Counted from the stretch's first letter, positions 8,402-16,740 are shown. The stretch is DNA of 64,000 bases from Sphingobacterium sp. GVS05A (GCF_019969845.1 NZ_JAHXYR010000006.1:62001-126000), one strand, 5' to 3'. Numbers and translations: made by a program. Notes: generated by a model not told the origin, from the sequence alone.

Positions 8402-8566
8402 TTAATTTGCTTTCTGTGGTTTTTCCACTGTTCCGCAGCTACATCCACAACCTTTGGAGCAACCTGATTTACCTTTCAGTGATTTGCGGACATTTCTAAC
8501 GACATACCATACAGCCGCTAACACCAAAATTCCAACGATGAGATATTGTACTGTTAAATTATCCAT
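8402..8566 (-). CDS. FeoB-associated Cys-rich membrane protein
   Basis: A 54-residue protein. An N-terminal hydrophobic helix (about residues 6-23, LTVQYLIVGILVLAAVWYVV) is followed by basic residues and a cysteine cluster, CSKGCGCSCG, with C36, C40, C42 and C44. This is the organisation of the small FeoB-associated Cys-rich proteins of Bacteroidota. They are thought to help Fe(II) uptake, perhaps as a FeoC-like partner or iron relay, but the mechanism is not known. It lies 53 bp after feoB on the same strand, so it is probably the third gene of the feo operon. The start is the only ATG that keeps the helix intact. Confidence 0.88.
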   Translation of the reverse strand: MDNLTVQYLIVGILVLAAVWYVVRNVRKSLKGKSGCSKGCGCSCGTVEKPQKAN

Positions 8567-8619
8567 GATCTTTTATTTTTTTTAACTGTGAAAGCGTCTA
8601 TCTCACTTGCACAACTCGT

Positions 8620-10722
8620 TTATTTTAAGAGTTGATAAGCAATCAAGGCACTGAAATAAGCCAGGCCTGTCATAAAACCAACTTGAATTAATGTCCATTT
8701 CCACGACCCCGTTTCTCTTTTTACTGCTGCTATTGTACTCATACATTGCATAGCAAAAGCGTAAAATAAGAGAAGAGATATTCCGGAAGCAAAATTGTAG
8801 GCTGGTAAGCCTGTGTTACGGTTAATCTCACTTCGCATTTTGCTTAATACTGTTGTTTTCGTTGCTTCATCTTCAATATCCACTTCATCGCCAAGGCTGT
8901 ATACGGTTGCCATTGTTCCCACAAAAACTTCTCTCGCTGCAAATGAGGAGATCAAACCGATTCCCATTTTCCAGTCATAACCTAGAGGCTCTACAACAGG
9001 TTCAATTGCCATGCCAAGATAGCCAAGGAAGGAGTGTTCCAGTCGGTAAGAAGAGATCTCATGGTCAAGATCCTCACCTGAGAGGTTGGGGTTATTTTGT
9101 GTGACATATTCCTTTGCCTTGCTAAACTTGTCGTTTGGACCGAAACTACCCAAAGCCCAAAGAATAACAGAAATTGCCAATATAATCTTACCTGCTCCGA
9201 ATACAAAGCTTGCTGTTTTCTCCCAAACATTTAAAGCGACGTTTTTCCAGTCTGGAGATTTATAAGTCGGAAGTTCAAATATTAAAAAGGACTTATGTTT
9301 GGATTTGATGATTTTGGTCAAGAGTATGGCCGAAAACAATGCTGCAAATATCCCAAGGAGGTACATGACAAATAAAACCATACCCTGCAATTGAAATCCT
9401 GCATATTTGGTGTCCGGAATAACTAAACCGATCAATACGATGTAAATGGGTAGACGTGCAGAACAGGTCATGAACGGCGTGACCAATATGGTGACGAGTC
9501 GTTCCTTTGCATTTTCGATATTACGTGCAGACATGACCGCTGGTACAGCACAGGCTACCCCAGAGATTAAAGGGATAACGGATTTTCCATTTAGCCCGAA
9601 GGGTCTGAGCCAACGATCCATCAGGAAAACCACACGGCTCATATAGCCAGTCTCTTCCATGATAGAAATAAAAATGTATAAAATAACGATCTGTGGGATA
9701 AATATTACGATACCACCGATACCTTTGATAATACCATTGCTCAACAGATCTGTGAGCGGACCAGCAGGAAGCGTGGTCTGCGTATAAGCGGCAAGATCAC
9801 CAAAAAGCCCATCAATAAAGTCCATAGCCGGACCCGACCAGGTATAGATCGCCTGGAAAATCAGGAAGAGAATACCAAAGAAGATCAGATACCCAAAGAT
9901 TGGATGGAGCAATATTTTGTCAATCGCGTTTGTCTTATTTTTGTTGGAAGCATCGTCCTTGGTATAGATTTCAGCTAAGTTTCCATCTAAGGATTTGCTC
10001 CGAAGAATAGCCTCTTCTTTCTGTAGTTTCTCCGCTTTTAACTGATGCTTGTCCCGAATTTGCTGAATCGAATCGTTTTTTTCTTTCGATAGAAAAGAGA
10101 CCTCACCTTTAGCCAGGTACTGCCAGGTATGGTATTCAGTGTCCAAAGGAAAAAGTCTTTTAGTTTCTTCCAATGCTTCGTTTGCTATTGGGGGCAACTG
10201 AAATTTGCTGACATACATCGGCGGGGTGGCATCGAAATTCTTGATCAGCTGATCTATACCCTGTCCAGTACGCGCATTTGTTTCGTAAACCTTTGTATTA
10301 AGTAGCTGTTCAAGCTTTGGGATATCTATACTTATTCCTTTTTCTTTGGCCTCATCAATCATGTTGATGACGAAGATGGCCGGAAGCCCGAGCTCTCGCG
10401 CTTGTTGATAAAGGATGATAGACCTTTTCAGGTTTGTTGGTTCGGCAACAACAATAACCAGGTTTGGTCTAAAACTGTTTTCTTTGTTGACCAAGGTATT
10501 GAAGACGACTTCTTCGTCCATCGAACTCGGAAACAGGGTATAGGTTCCTGGAAGGTCAATAATGCGATAGGTCTTGTTGTTGGCTTTAACTTGTCCCTCA
10601 CGTTTTTCTACAGTGATACCAGGATAGTTTCCTACTTTCTGATTTAATTTTGTAATCCGGTTAAAAAGGGATGTTTTACCCACGTTTGGATTACCCAAAA
10701 GTGCAATAATCGGGTTATTCAT
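8620..10722 (-). CDS. feoB: Ferrous iron transport protein B (GTP-dependent Fe(II) permease)
   Basis: A 700-residue protein. The N-terminal GTPase domain has G1 GNPNVGKTS at residues 10-18, G3 DLPG at 56-59 and G4 NMID near 120. A charged helical linker follows (about 190-270). The rest is a membrane domain of about 10 helices with two Gate-type repeats, including the Cys-containing segments SGVACAVPAVMSARNI and FMTCSARLPIY that are characteristic of FeoB. It imports Fe(II) across the inner membrane. Its ATG shares one base with the feoA stop (TAATG at 10722), which indicates translational coupling. The Cys-rich accessory gene follows. The length is normal for a single-chain FeoB. Confidence 0.97.
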   Translation of the reverse strand: MNNPIIALLGNPNVGKTSLFNRITKLNQKVGNYPGITVEKREGQVKANNKTYRIIDLPGTYTLFPSSMDEEVVFNTLVNKENSFRPNLVIVVAEPTNLKRSIILYQQARELGLPAIFVINMIDEAKEKGISIDIPKLEQLLNTKVYETNARTGQGIDQLIKNFDATPPMYVSKFQLPPIANEALEETKRLFPLDTEYHTWQYLAKGEVSFLSKEKNDSIQQIRDKHQLKAEKLQKEEAILRSKSLDGNLAEIYTKDDASNKNKTNAIDKILLHPIFGYLIFFGILFLIFQAIYTWSGPAMDFIDGLFGDLAAYTQTTLPAGPLTDLLSNGIIKGIGGIVIFIPQIVILYIFISIMEETGYMSRVVFLMDRWLRPFGLNGKSVIPLISGVACAVPAVMSARNIENAKERLVTILVTPFMTCSARLPIYIVLIGLVIPDTKYAGFQLQGMVLFVMYLLGIFAALFSAILLTKIIKSKHKSFLIFELPTYKSPDWKNVALNVWEKTASFVFGAGKIILAISVILWALGSFGPNDKFSKAKEYVTQNNPNLSGEDLDHEISSYRLEHSFLGYLGMAIEPVVEPLGYDWKMGIGLISSFAAREVFVGTMATVYSLGDEVDIEDEATKTTVLSKMRSEINRNTGLPAYNFASGISLLLFYAFAMQCMSTIAAVKRETGSWKWTLIQVGFMTGLAYFSALIAYQLLK

Positions 10723-10961
10723 TATTTCTGATCAATTAGGATGACTTTAGCTTCGGATTTGCGAATGGCAATCAAGGCGTTATTAGCAATAATATTTAAA
10801 CATATAGGACCATCTAAAGGTGCGATATGTTTCACTTCTACTTCAGTACCAGGCACAAAACCTAATTCGAAAAATTTAGCTGGAATATCGTGCGAATCAA
10901 AATCAATAATCACCGCTTTTTCCCCTTTTTTTAGCTTGTCTAAGCTAGTTTTATTACGCAT
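10722..10961 (-). CDS. feoA: Ferrous iron transport protein A
   Basis: A 79-residue SH3-like FeoA protein. It has the family layout: an N-terminal LKKGEKAVIIDFD strand, the FFELGFVPGTEVEVKH core and a C-terminal NNALIAIRKSEAKVILID strand. It is cytoplasmic and assists FeoB in Fe(II) import. It is the first gene of feoA-feoB-Cys-rich accessory, overlapping feoB by one base. A clear TAnnTTTG promoter at 10984-10991 and a palindromic operator candidate at 11007-11021 precede it, so iron-responsive repression is likely, though which regulator acts is inferred. The divergent neighbour is a MarR-family gene 131 bp away. Confidence 0.95.
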   Translation of the reverse strand: MRNKTSLDKLKKGEKAVIIDFDSHDIPAKFFELGFVPGTEVEVKHIAPLDGPICLNIIANNALIAIRKSEAKVILIDQK

Positions 10962-10983
10962 CTACCTAATTTTTTGTATTCTC

Positions 10984-10991
10984 CAAATATA
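10984..10991 (-). promoter_or_regulatory. -7 box for feoAB
   Basis: On the minus strand TATATTTG, an exact TAnnTTTG match, 23 bp before the feoA ATG. The expected -33 region is occupied by the palindrome at 11007-11021. Confidence 0.65.
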
Positions 10992-11006
10992 CAGATTTTC
11001 TACCAT

Positions 11007-11021
11007 TTAGAATGATTCTAA
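11007..11021. promoter_or_regulatory. Fur/PerR-type 7-1-7 palindrome (candidate feo operator)
   Basis: TTAGAATGATTCTAA is a perfect 7-1-7 inverted repeat with the general form of Fur-superfamily boxes. It covers the -33 region of the feoA promoter, where a bound repressor would block transcription. It is also 41 bp upstream of the divergent marR -7-like box end. Confidence 0.55.
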
Positions 11022-11054
11022 TGTCATAGTTATGTATTTAGCGCAAAAAACAGC

Positions 11055-11062
11055 TATCTTTA
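11055..11062 (+). promoter_or_regulatory. -7-like box for marR gene
   Basis: TATCTTTA differs from TAnnTTTG only at the last base and lies 31 bp before the ATG at 11093. There is no visible -33 TTG. Confidence 0.4.
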
Positions 11063-11092
11063 CGAGTAAAAAGGGATTAATTATCAACCAAA

Positions 11093-11542
11093 ATGAAAAT
11101 CGAGGACGAAATCAAAGTAAGTAAATTCAGTAATGAATGGCATCGTTGTACCGTAAACATTCTATATACGTACAATTGGCTTAATAATGAACTTGAACAA
11201 AGAGCAGCCAAAGAAGGGATCACTTTGAAACAATTTAATGTCTTACGTATCCTCCGAGGCCAATATCCAAAACCTGCAACCAATAACCTGATCAAATCAA
11301 GAATGCTAAGCACAACACCCGATATTTCCCGTATGATGGATCGGATGGTGACGAAAGGACTTGTTTCCCGCTGTCAATCTGGTGGTGATAAACGCGCCGT
11401 TGATCTGGTTATCACCGATAAGGGCCTGAAGATCCTTGAAAATCTCGAAGAGCCGATGCTGATGACGGATATTTTAACCAATAGAATTAGTGAAAAGGAA
11501 GCAATCCAGCTTAGTACTTTATTGGACAAGCTAAGAGGCTAG
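11093..11542 (+). CDS. MarR family transcriptional regulator
   Basis: A 149-residue winged-helix protein. Residues about 45-110 hold the MarR helix-turn-helix and wing: ITLKQFNVLRILRG, a recognition helix with LSTTPDISRMMDRMV, and the wing GGDKRAVDLVITDKG with the conserved Asp-Lys-Arg and Thr-Asp-Lys-Gly. N- and C-terminal helices would form the dimer interface. MarR proteins usually bind palindromes near their own or divergent genes, so feoAB is a candidate target, although the 7-1-7 palindrome there looks more like a Fur-type site. The stop codon at 11540-11542 directly abuts the stop of the convergent ZIP gene at 11543, with no spacer and no terminator. Confidence 0.9.
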   Translation: MKIEDEIKVSKFSNEWHRCTVNILYTYNWLNNELEQRAAKEGITLKQFNVLRILRGQYPKPATNNLIKSRMLSTTPDISRMMDRMVTKGLVSRCQSGGDKRAVDLVITDKGLKILENLEEPMLMTDILTNRISEKEAIQLSTLLDKLRG

Positions 11543-12361
11543 TTAATGTGCATGGTCATGATGATCATGATCATGCAGCTCTTGATGGCCTTCATCATGT
11601 CCATGTGCATGGTCGTGTTCACCGCCGAAAGCAAAACTCGCCAGAGCAATGGCCACACCGGCAATTACCGCAATCATCTTTCTTTTGTTGAATTTATGAT
11701 GGTCTATAGATCCGGACTCAAACAATATTGTCGTGGATATATGCAGAAATATACCAATTACCACAGCCATGATCTTATCAAAATATTGCTGAATATTACC
11801 CACCTCACCGGCACTAATTGCTTTACTCAATAGAAAGCCGAAAGGAGTCATAGCCGCGAACAGGGCCAGTGTGATGATAATCGTATTTTTTTTCAGGTGT
11901 GTGCTGATCAAGATGCTGCCTAGGGCAAATGCAGCTGGAATATGATGGATCGAGATCCCTAATGCAAGTTCGGTCTGATGTGTTGCCGCTAATGGCATTC
12001 CCTCCAAGAAGGCATGTAGACATAAACTAAACATGATACCGATCGGAAAACTATGGCTGTGATGACCATGCTCATTTTCGGTATGGATATGCCCGTGCTC
12101 AATTCCCTGCGAAAATTGCTCAAGGAATAACTGGAACAGAAAGCCTCCAAGTACATAGATACCCAATATTTCGGGTGAGGTGTTTGTCGACTGATAAACA
12201 TGTGGAATTAAATGCAGTACAGTAATGGAGAATAGATAGGCTCCACTAAATGAAAGGATCAATTTTAGAAAATTTGTCCCTTTTTTCTGTACAAAAAAGA
12301 CAGCGATACCACTTGCAAATGCAGGTACGAATAAAATTAAAATCAATAAAATTGAATTCAT
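11543..12361 (-). CDS. ZIP family divalent metal transporter, His-rich
   Basis: A 272-residue membrane protein with about 8 hydrophobic helices. The central metal pathway signature is present: LCLHAFLEGMPLA (helix 4) and GISIHHIPAAFALG (helix 5), with paired His and Glu residues. A long cytoplasmic-type loop at about 90-105 carries many His residues (HGHIHTENEHGHHSHS), and the C-terminus is another His/Asp-rich tail. ZIP proteins import Zn2+ or other divalent metals. The start codon overlaps the stop of the PAP2 gene by one base (TAATG at 12361), so translation is coupled. The convergent MarR gene abuts it tail to tail. Possible regulation is through the palindrome at 13042-13057 upstream of the operon. 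Confidence 0.93.
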   Translation of the reverse strand: MNSILLILILFVPAFASGIAVFFVQKKGTNFLKLILSFSGAYLFSITVLHLIPHVYQSTNTSPEILGIYVLGGFLFQLFLEQFSQGIEHGHIHTENEHGHHSHSFPIGIMFSLCLHAFLEGMPLAATHQTELALGISIHHIPAAFALGSILISTHLKKNTIIITLALFAAMTPFGFLLSKAISAGEVGNIQQYFDKIMAVVIGIFLHISTTILFESGSIDHHKFNKRKMIAVIAGVAIALASFAFGGEHDHAHGHDEGHQELHDHDHHDHAH

Positions 12362-12942
12362 TATACTTGTTCAGTTTTAAAAAAGCTAGGTACGAACCGC
12401 TTAAACAGGTAGCCTGTAGCCAACCCAACTAGGATTCCCAGCGCGGAGCCACATAGTATGTCAAACGGGTAATGAACACCAACATAGATTTGGGAGACTG
12501 AAATCAGGAATGCCCAGGCAATACATAACCAAAGTACATATTTCCATCTTCTTCGGAACAGCACAATCCAGAAGAAGGCCAAGGAAAAGTGATTGGACGC
12601 ATGAGAGGAAGTAAAGCTAAATCCAGAGCCACATCGTACCCGGATATTGACATTTTCCTTAAACTCCACATCATTGCAGGGCCTGATTCTTTTGACAGTC
12701 TTTTTGATCAAATGAGATGAGATACCATCAGAAATACCGAAAGTAACCAATGTCATCGCCACAATCAGTATACCTGTTTTTCCATAGGTTTTAATGAAAA
12801 AAATAACCAAAAATAGATACAATGGAGCCCAGGTGTATGGATTACGCAATATAGGCAACAGCCAATCAAATACAGGGTTACTTAAACCTTGATTGATGGC
12901 AAGAAAAATTTCTTGGTCGATGTGTACTAATTGTTGAATCAT
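12361..12942 (-). CDS. PAP2-family membrane phosphatase
   Basis: A 193-residue protein with about 5-6 membrane helices and the three PAP2 motifs. C1 is KKTVKRIRP (KxxxxxxRP), C2 is the SSHASNH segment (PSGH type), and C3 is SQIYVGVHYPFD. C3 normally reads SRxxxxxHxxxD; here the Arg is replaced by Gln while the His and Asp are kept, so activity is likely but not certain. Family members remove phosphate from lipid phosphates such as undecaprenyl pyrophosphate or phosphatidylglycerol phosphate. It is the first gene of a two-gene unit and is coupled to a ZIP transporter through a one-base overlap, an unusual pairing whose reason is not clear. Confidence 0.92.
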   Translation of the reverse strand: MIQQLVHIDQEIFLAINQGLSNPVFDWLLPILRNPYTWAPLYLFLVIFFIKTYGKTGILIVAMTLVTFGISDGISSHLIKKTVKRIRPCNDVEFKENVNIRVRCGSGFSFTSSHASNHFSLAFFWIVLFRRRWKYVLWLCIAWAFLISVSQIYVGVHYPFDILCGSALGILVGLATGYLFKRFVPSFFKTEQV

Positions 12943-13041
12943 AAATCTTGTTGATTACAATAAAATTCCCAAACTTTTAAAAACTCGCTTTTCAAAAGTA
13001 AAAATAATTTCATTGCAAACGATTGTTTCTTTTAAAAACAA

Positions 13042-13060
13042 CTTTGTTGCAACAAAGATA
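13042..13060 (-). promoter_or_regulatory. Promoter with overlapping 16-bp palindrome before PAP2-ZIP
   Basis: CTTTGTTGCAACAAAG at 13042-13057 is a perfect 16-bp palindrome. On the minus strand TATCTTTG (13053-13060) is an exact TAnnTTTG box that overlaps its right half. A protein bound here would cover the -7 box of the PAP2-ZIP operon. The leader would be about 100 nt. Confidence 0.6.
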
Positions 13061-13143
13061 CATTAAATATTCAATAATTATAATTTTAATTCGATATTTT
13101 ATTGCCATAATGCTAAATTTACACGTTAATCAATTCAAAGGAA

Positions 13144-14526
13144 ATGACTTTAATTAAATCAATCTCAGGAATACGTGGTACGATAGGCGGTCGTGCAGGA
13201 GAAGGACTTACGCCGATAGATATTGTTAAATTTACAGCTGCTTACGGAACTATCATCGTAAAGCAAAGCGGAATAAAGAAAATTGTGGTTGGAAGGGATG
13301 CCCGTGTTTCTGGCGAAATGGTCAGCAACTTGGTTATCGGAACCCTGCAAAGTATCGGTGTTGATGTGATTGATTTGGGATTATCGACAACACCGACAGT
13401 AGAAATTGCTGTTCCACTGGAAAAAGCAGCAGGTGGTATTATCCTGACAGCTTCGCATAATCCAGGACAATGGAATGCGCTTAAACTGTTAAATGCGAAA
13501 GGCGAATTTATATCTGATGTGGAAGGTCAGGAAGTATTAGCCCTTGGAGAATCCCTAGATTTTGATTTTTCTGCTGTGGAAGAACTAGGATCAGTGCACA
13601 AAGATTATTCTTATCTACAAAAACATGTTGATGCTGTATTGGCATTGGAATATGTAGATAAGGAAGCGATCAAAGCAGCGAACTTTAAAGTTGCTTTGGA
13701 TGCGGTAAATAGTACGGGTGGTACATTTATCCCGGCTTTGTTGGATGCCTTGGGTGTACATACAATTTATAAAATTCACTGTGAGCCTAATGGTAATTTT
13801 CCACATAATCCAGAGCCTTTAAAAGAACATTTGGCAGATTTATCTACTGCTGTAATCGAAAATAAAGCTGATTTGGGCATTGCCGTTGATCCAGATGTAG
13901 ACCGTTTGGTCTTTATGATGGAAGATGGTGAGTTATTTGGCGAGGAATACACACTTGTTGCAGTTGCAGATTATCTGTTACAACATAAAAAAGGTAATAC
14001 GGTTTCCAATTTATCATCTACACGTGCATTGCGTGATGTAACCAAAGCACATGGTGGTGAATATTATGCCGCTGCTGTTGGCGAGGTCAATGTGGTTACC
14101 AAAATGAAAGAAGTAGATGCTGTGATCGGTGGCGAAGGTAATGGTGGGGTAATCTATCCAGCCTCGCACTATGGTCGTGATGCTTTGGTAGGTGTAGCTA
14201 TTTTTCTGACGCATTTGGCTAAGCTGGGCAAGAAAGCTTCTGAATACCGTGCTTCACTGCCACAATATTTCATGTCTAAGAATAAGATCACGTTGACTCC
14301 AGAACTGGATATCGACAATCTTTTGGCGAAAATGGAGGAGAAATATAAAAATGAAGAACACAGTACCATCGATGGTCTGAAAATAGACTTTGAGAATGAA
14401 TGGGTGCATTTGCGTAAATCTAATACGGAGCCAATCATTCGGATCTACTCCGAAGGACCGACACCGGAAGCCGCTGAGCAGATTGCACAAAAAATCATTC
14501 GCGAGATCGAAGAAATAATTAAATAA
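13144..14526 (+). CDS. glmM: Phosphoglucosamine mutase
   Basis: A 460-residue cytoplasmic enzyme of the alpha-D-phosphohexomutase family that makes glucosamine-1-phosphate for UDP-GlcNAc and peptidoglycan synthesis. The active serine loop TASHNPGQWNALK has S104. The Mg-binding loop is DPDVDRLVF, the sugar-binding loop is GEGNGGVIY, and the phosphate-binding loop near the C-terminus is RKSNTEPIIRIYSE. The choice of phosphoglucosamine over phosphomannose or phosphoglucose rests on overall similarity to the Bacteroidota GlmM group, which differs somewhat from the E. coli type. A strong terminator follows. The upstream gap is shared with the divergent PAP2-ZIP operon. Confidence 0.9.
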   Translation: MTLIKSISGIRGTIGGRAGEGLTPIDIVKFTAAYGTIIVKQSGIKKIVVGRDARVSGEMVSNLVIGTLQSIGVDVIDLGLSTTPTVEIAVPLEKAAGGIILTASHNPGQWNALKLLNAKGEFISDVEGQEVLALGESLDFDFSAVEELGSVHKDYSYLQKHVDAVLALEYVDKEAIKAANFKVALDAVNSTGGTFIPALLDALGVHTIYKIHCEPNGNFPHNPEPLKEHLADLSTAVIENKADLGIAVDPDVDRLVFMMEDGELFGEEYTLVAVADYLLQHKKGNTVSNLSSTRALRDVTKAHGGEYYAAAVGEVNVVTKMKEVDAVIGGEGNGGVIYPASHYGRDALVGVAIFLTHLAKLGKKASEYRASLPQYFMSKNKITLTPELDIDNLLAKMEEKYKNEEHSTIDGLKIDFENEWVHLRKSNTEPIIRIYSEGPTPEAAEQIAQKIIREIEEIIK

Positions 14527-14529
14527 AAA

Positions 14530-14555
14530 CAAAAAGCTGCATCCGCAGCTTTTTG
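14530..14555 (+). terminator. Intrinsic terminator of glmM
   Basis: An 11-bp perfect stem CAAAAAGCTGC/GCAGCTTTTTG with a 4-nt loop, followed by TTTTA. Confidence 0.85.
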
Positions 14556-14612
14556 TTTTATGATCTACATGGAAAGATATTTCCACAAAATAAAAACACG
14601 TTTTCATTATTT

Positions 14613-16688
14613 ATGATTAAAAAAACCTTTATAGCGATTTATTGTTTTTTGAGTCTATTTTTATTTACGGTTTCGCTGATGGCTCAAGAACCCCTTGATG
14701 CGATCAATAAGACATTAGATACCTGGCATAAATCTTCAGGCGAGGTGAAGTTTGGCCCCTTTATCAATTCACTTGCGGCAGATGCGGTAATAATGGGTGC
14801 CGACCGGGAGGAACGTTGGGATAAAAACCATAGCGATAAATTCTCTGAACAGTATTTTAACCCCAAATATGCCTGGAATTATACCTACCAAAACCGATCT
14901 GTCCATTTTAATACCGACAGTACGACAGCATGGTTTGACGAAATCTTTAAGATAAATACGAAGTACTTTCGCGGTACCGGTGTGTTAAGCATAATAGACA
15001 ATGATTGGAAAATTCAACAATATAATCTGTCTATGCTCGCACCTTATCAGGAGGTCAAATCTGCTATTGGCGGTAAGCTGGGACACAATGTTCATAATAA
15101 TGTACTCCTGGTAATGGTGTTGTTTTTCTTTATGGCGATGCTGTTTGTCCTCAGTCAACGATTAAAGATATCCTATCCCATTTTATTGGTTATTGGGGGG
15201 TTAGGGATTTCTCTTATTCCTGGAGCGCCCGTGATTAGCATAGATCCGGATATTGTCTTTTTGGTATTTTTGCCACCCTTGTTGTTTGAAGCAGCTTGGT
15301 ATACTAACTGGAACAATTTTCTGAAATGGCGCCGATCCATTTTCATCATGGGTTTTGGTTTGGTCTTTTTTACATCCTTGGCAATCGCTTATTTTTCAGT
15401 CAGTATTATTCCGGGCTTCACTTTGGCTTTAGGTTTTCTGTTGGGTGGTATTATTTCTCCGCCGGATGCGGTAGCCGCAAGTTCAGTATTAAAAGGCGTG
15501 AGTATACCCAAACGGGGTATTGCTATCCTGGAGGGGGAGAGTTTGGTTAATGATGCGGCTTCTTTGACCGTATTTCGGTTTGCTTCCATCGCTATCCTAA
15601 CAGGGCAATTTGCGATGGGTACGGCAACAACACAATTTCTTGTGCTGTCAGTCATGGGTGTTGTTGTTGGACTTGTGATCGGCCATATCTTGTATTTCTT
15701 CTTGCGTTATGTTGCTAAATCCTCCAGTATATCAACCCCCATCACACTCATCGCTCCTTACCTGATGTATATCGTTGCCGAGCATTTTGAATGGTCAGGC
15801 GTATTGGCAGTCGTCAGTGGTGGTTTATTTCTTTCTTTCCGGGCAGGCGATTATCTCAACTACCATACTCGTATCCAAACCAAGGAGGTTTGGGCAACAA
15901 TAGGTTTTCTATTGAATGGCTTTGTTTTTATCCTGATCGGCCTTGAACTTCCTGTGATCATCAATGGATTAGGTGAATACTCCATGGAAGAGGCGATTGA
16001 TTTTTCTTTGGCCATCTGTGTTATTGTTATTGTTTTGCGATTGGTGGCCGTTTATCTTTCGGCTTATGTTCCACGCTTATTGTTCAAAAGAGTTCGCGTC
16101 AGAGAAAAAGGACCGGGGTGGAAATTGCCATTAATCGTCGGTTGGGCTGGTATGCGAGGTGTCGTTTCACTTGCTTCAGCCTTGGCTATCCCGATGACCT
16201 TATATGACGGAACAGCTTTCCCACATCGTAATCTTATTTTGTTTATCACTTTCGTCGTTATTCTGGTGACTTTGGTGTTTCAGGGACTTACATTACCCCT
16301 GCTGATAAAATTGATCAAGATCGAGGAGGTTGATGAACAAGTGCCGATGGAAGAGCAAATTGATGAAATCCGTGTTAGGCTCGGTAGGGACTCTATTGCA
16401 TATCTTGATAAACACTATGCCAAGGAGATGATGGAGTACGAGACAATCGCACGAGTAAAAGAACAGCTTATCCGAAGTATAAATGCATCTGAACGCGCCA
16501 AAGAAGAGGATACCCGAGCGCAGCTATCGGCTGTTAGAGGATTGTACAATAAAATTATGCTGGAAATTCTGGTTGTACGTCGCAACGGATTAGCGAAGAT
16601 GAAAGAAAGCAAAGAGTACGACAGTGACGTCATCAAAGATTTGGAATATTCATTGGATCTAGAAGAGTCGCGCCTGACACGCAAATAA
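14613..16688 (+). CDS. CPA1 Na+/H+ antiporter with N-terminal secreted NTF2/SnoaL-like domain
   Basis: I place the start at the ATG 14613 because it gives a clean signal peptide (MIKKTFIAIYCFLSLFLF, cleavage near MAQ-EP); the frame is open further upstream into the glmM terminator. The product is 691 residues. Residues about 25-150 look like a SnoaL/NTF2-like (DUF4440-type) domain, with ALDTWH-like start, Trp-Phe-Asp-Glu strand and the GVLSIIDNDWKIQQYNLS end. From about 165 there are about 12 membrane helices of a CPA1 exchanger, including GGIISPPDAVAASSVLKG and LEGESLVNDAASL. Residues about 590-691 are a charged helical cytoplasmic tail. The family exchanges Na+ or K+ for H+. The fused exported domain is the odd feature. 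A shared terminator lies downstream. Confidence 0.88.
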   Translation: MIKKTFIAIYCFLSLFLFTVSLMAQEPLDAINKTLDTWHKSSGEVKFGPFINSLAADAVIMGADREERWDKNHSDKFSEQYFNPKYAWNYTYQNRSVHFNTDSTTAWFDEIFKINTKYFRGTGVLSIIDNDWKIQQYNLSMLAPYQEVKSAIGGKLGHNVHNNVLLVMVLFFFMAMLFVLSQRLKISYPILLVIGGLGISLIPGAPVISIDPDIVFLVFLPPLLFEAAWYTNWNNFLKWRRSIFIMGFGLVFFTSLAIAYFSVSIIPGFTLALGFLLGGIISPPDAVAASSVLKGVSIPKRGIAILEGESLVNDAASLTVFRFASIAILTGQFAMGTATTQFLVLSVMGVVVGLVIGHILYFFLRYVAKSSSISTPITLIAPYLMYIVAEHFEWSGVLAVVSGGLFLSFRAGDYLNYHTRIQTKEVWATIGFLLNGFVFILIGLELPVIINGLGEYSMEEAIDFSLAICVIVIVLRLVAVYLSAYVPRLLFKRVRVREKGPGWKLPLIVGWAGMRGVVSLASALAIPMTLYDGTAFPHRNLILFITFVVILVTLVFQGLTLPLLIKLIKIEEVDEQVPMEEQIDEIRVRLGRDSIAYLDKHYAKEMMEYETIARVKEQLIRSINASERAKEEDTRAQLSAVRGLYNKIMLEILVVRRNGLAKMKESKEYDSDVIKDLEYSLDLEESRLTRK

Positions 16689-16740
16689 GTTGATTCTTCC
16701 ACCAAAAGCCGAAAGGCTCAAAACTGACGAAAGGCTCAAA

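Noticed and set aside
13017..13024. AAACGATT, a match to the LacI/cre-like AAnCGnTT pattern, upstream of glmM
   Set aside because: The flanking bases are not palindromic and the 8-bp pattern is expected often by chance; it differs from the perfect operator at 20007.
14553..14612. N-terminal extension of the antiporter gene from an ATG at 14553
   Set aside because: It would begin inside the glmM terminator and put a non-conserved 20 residues before a good signal peptide.
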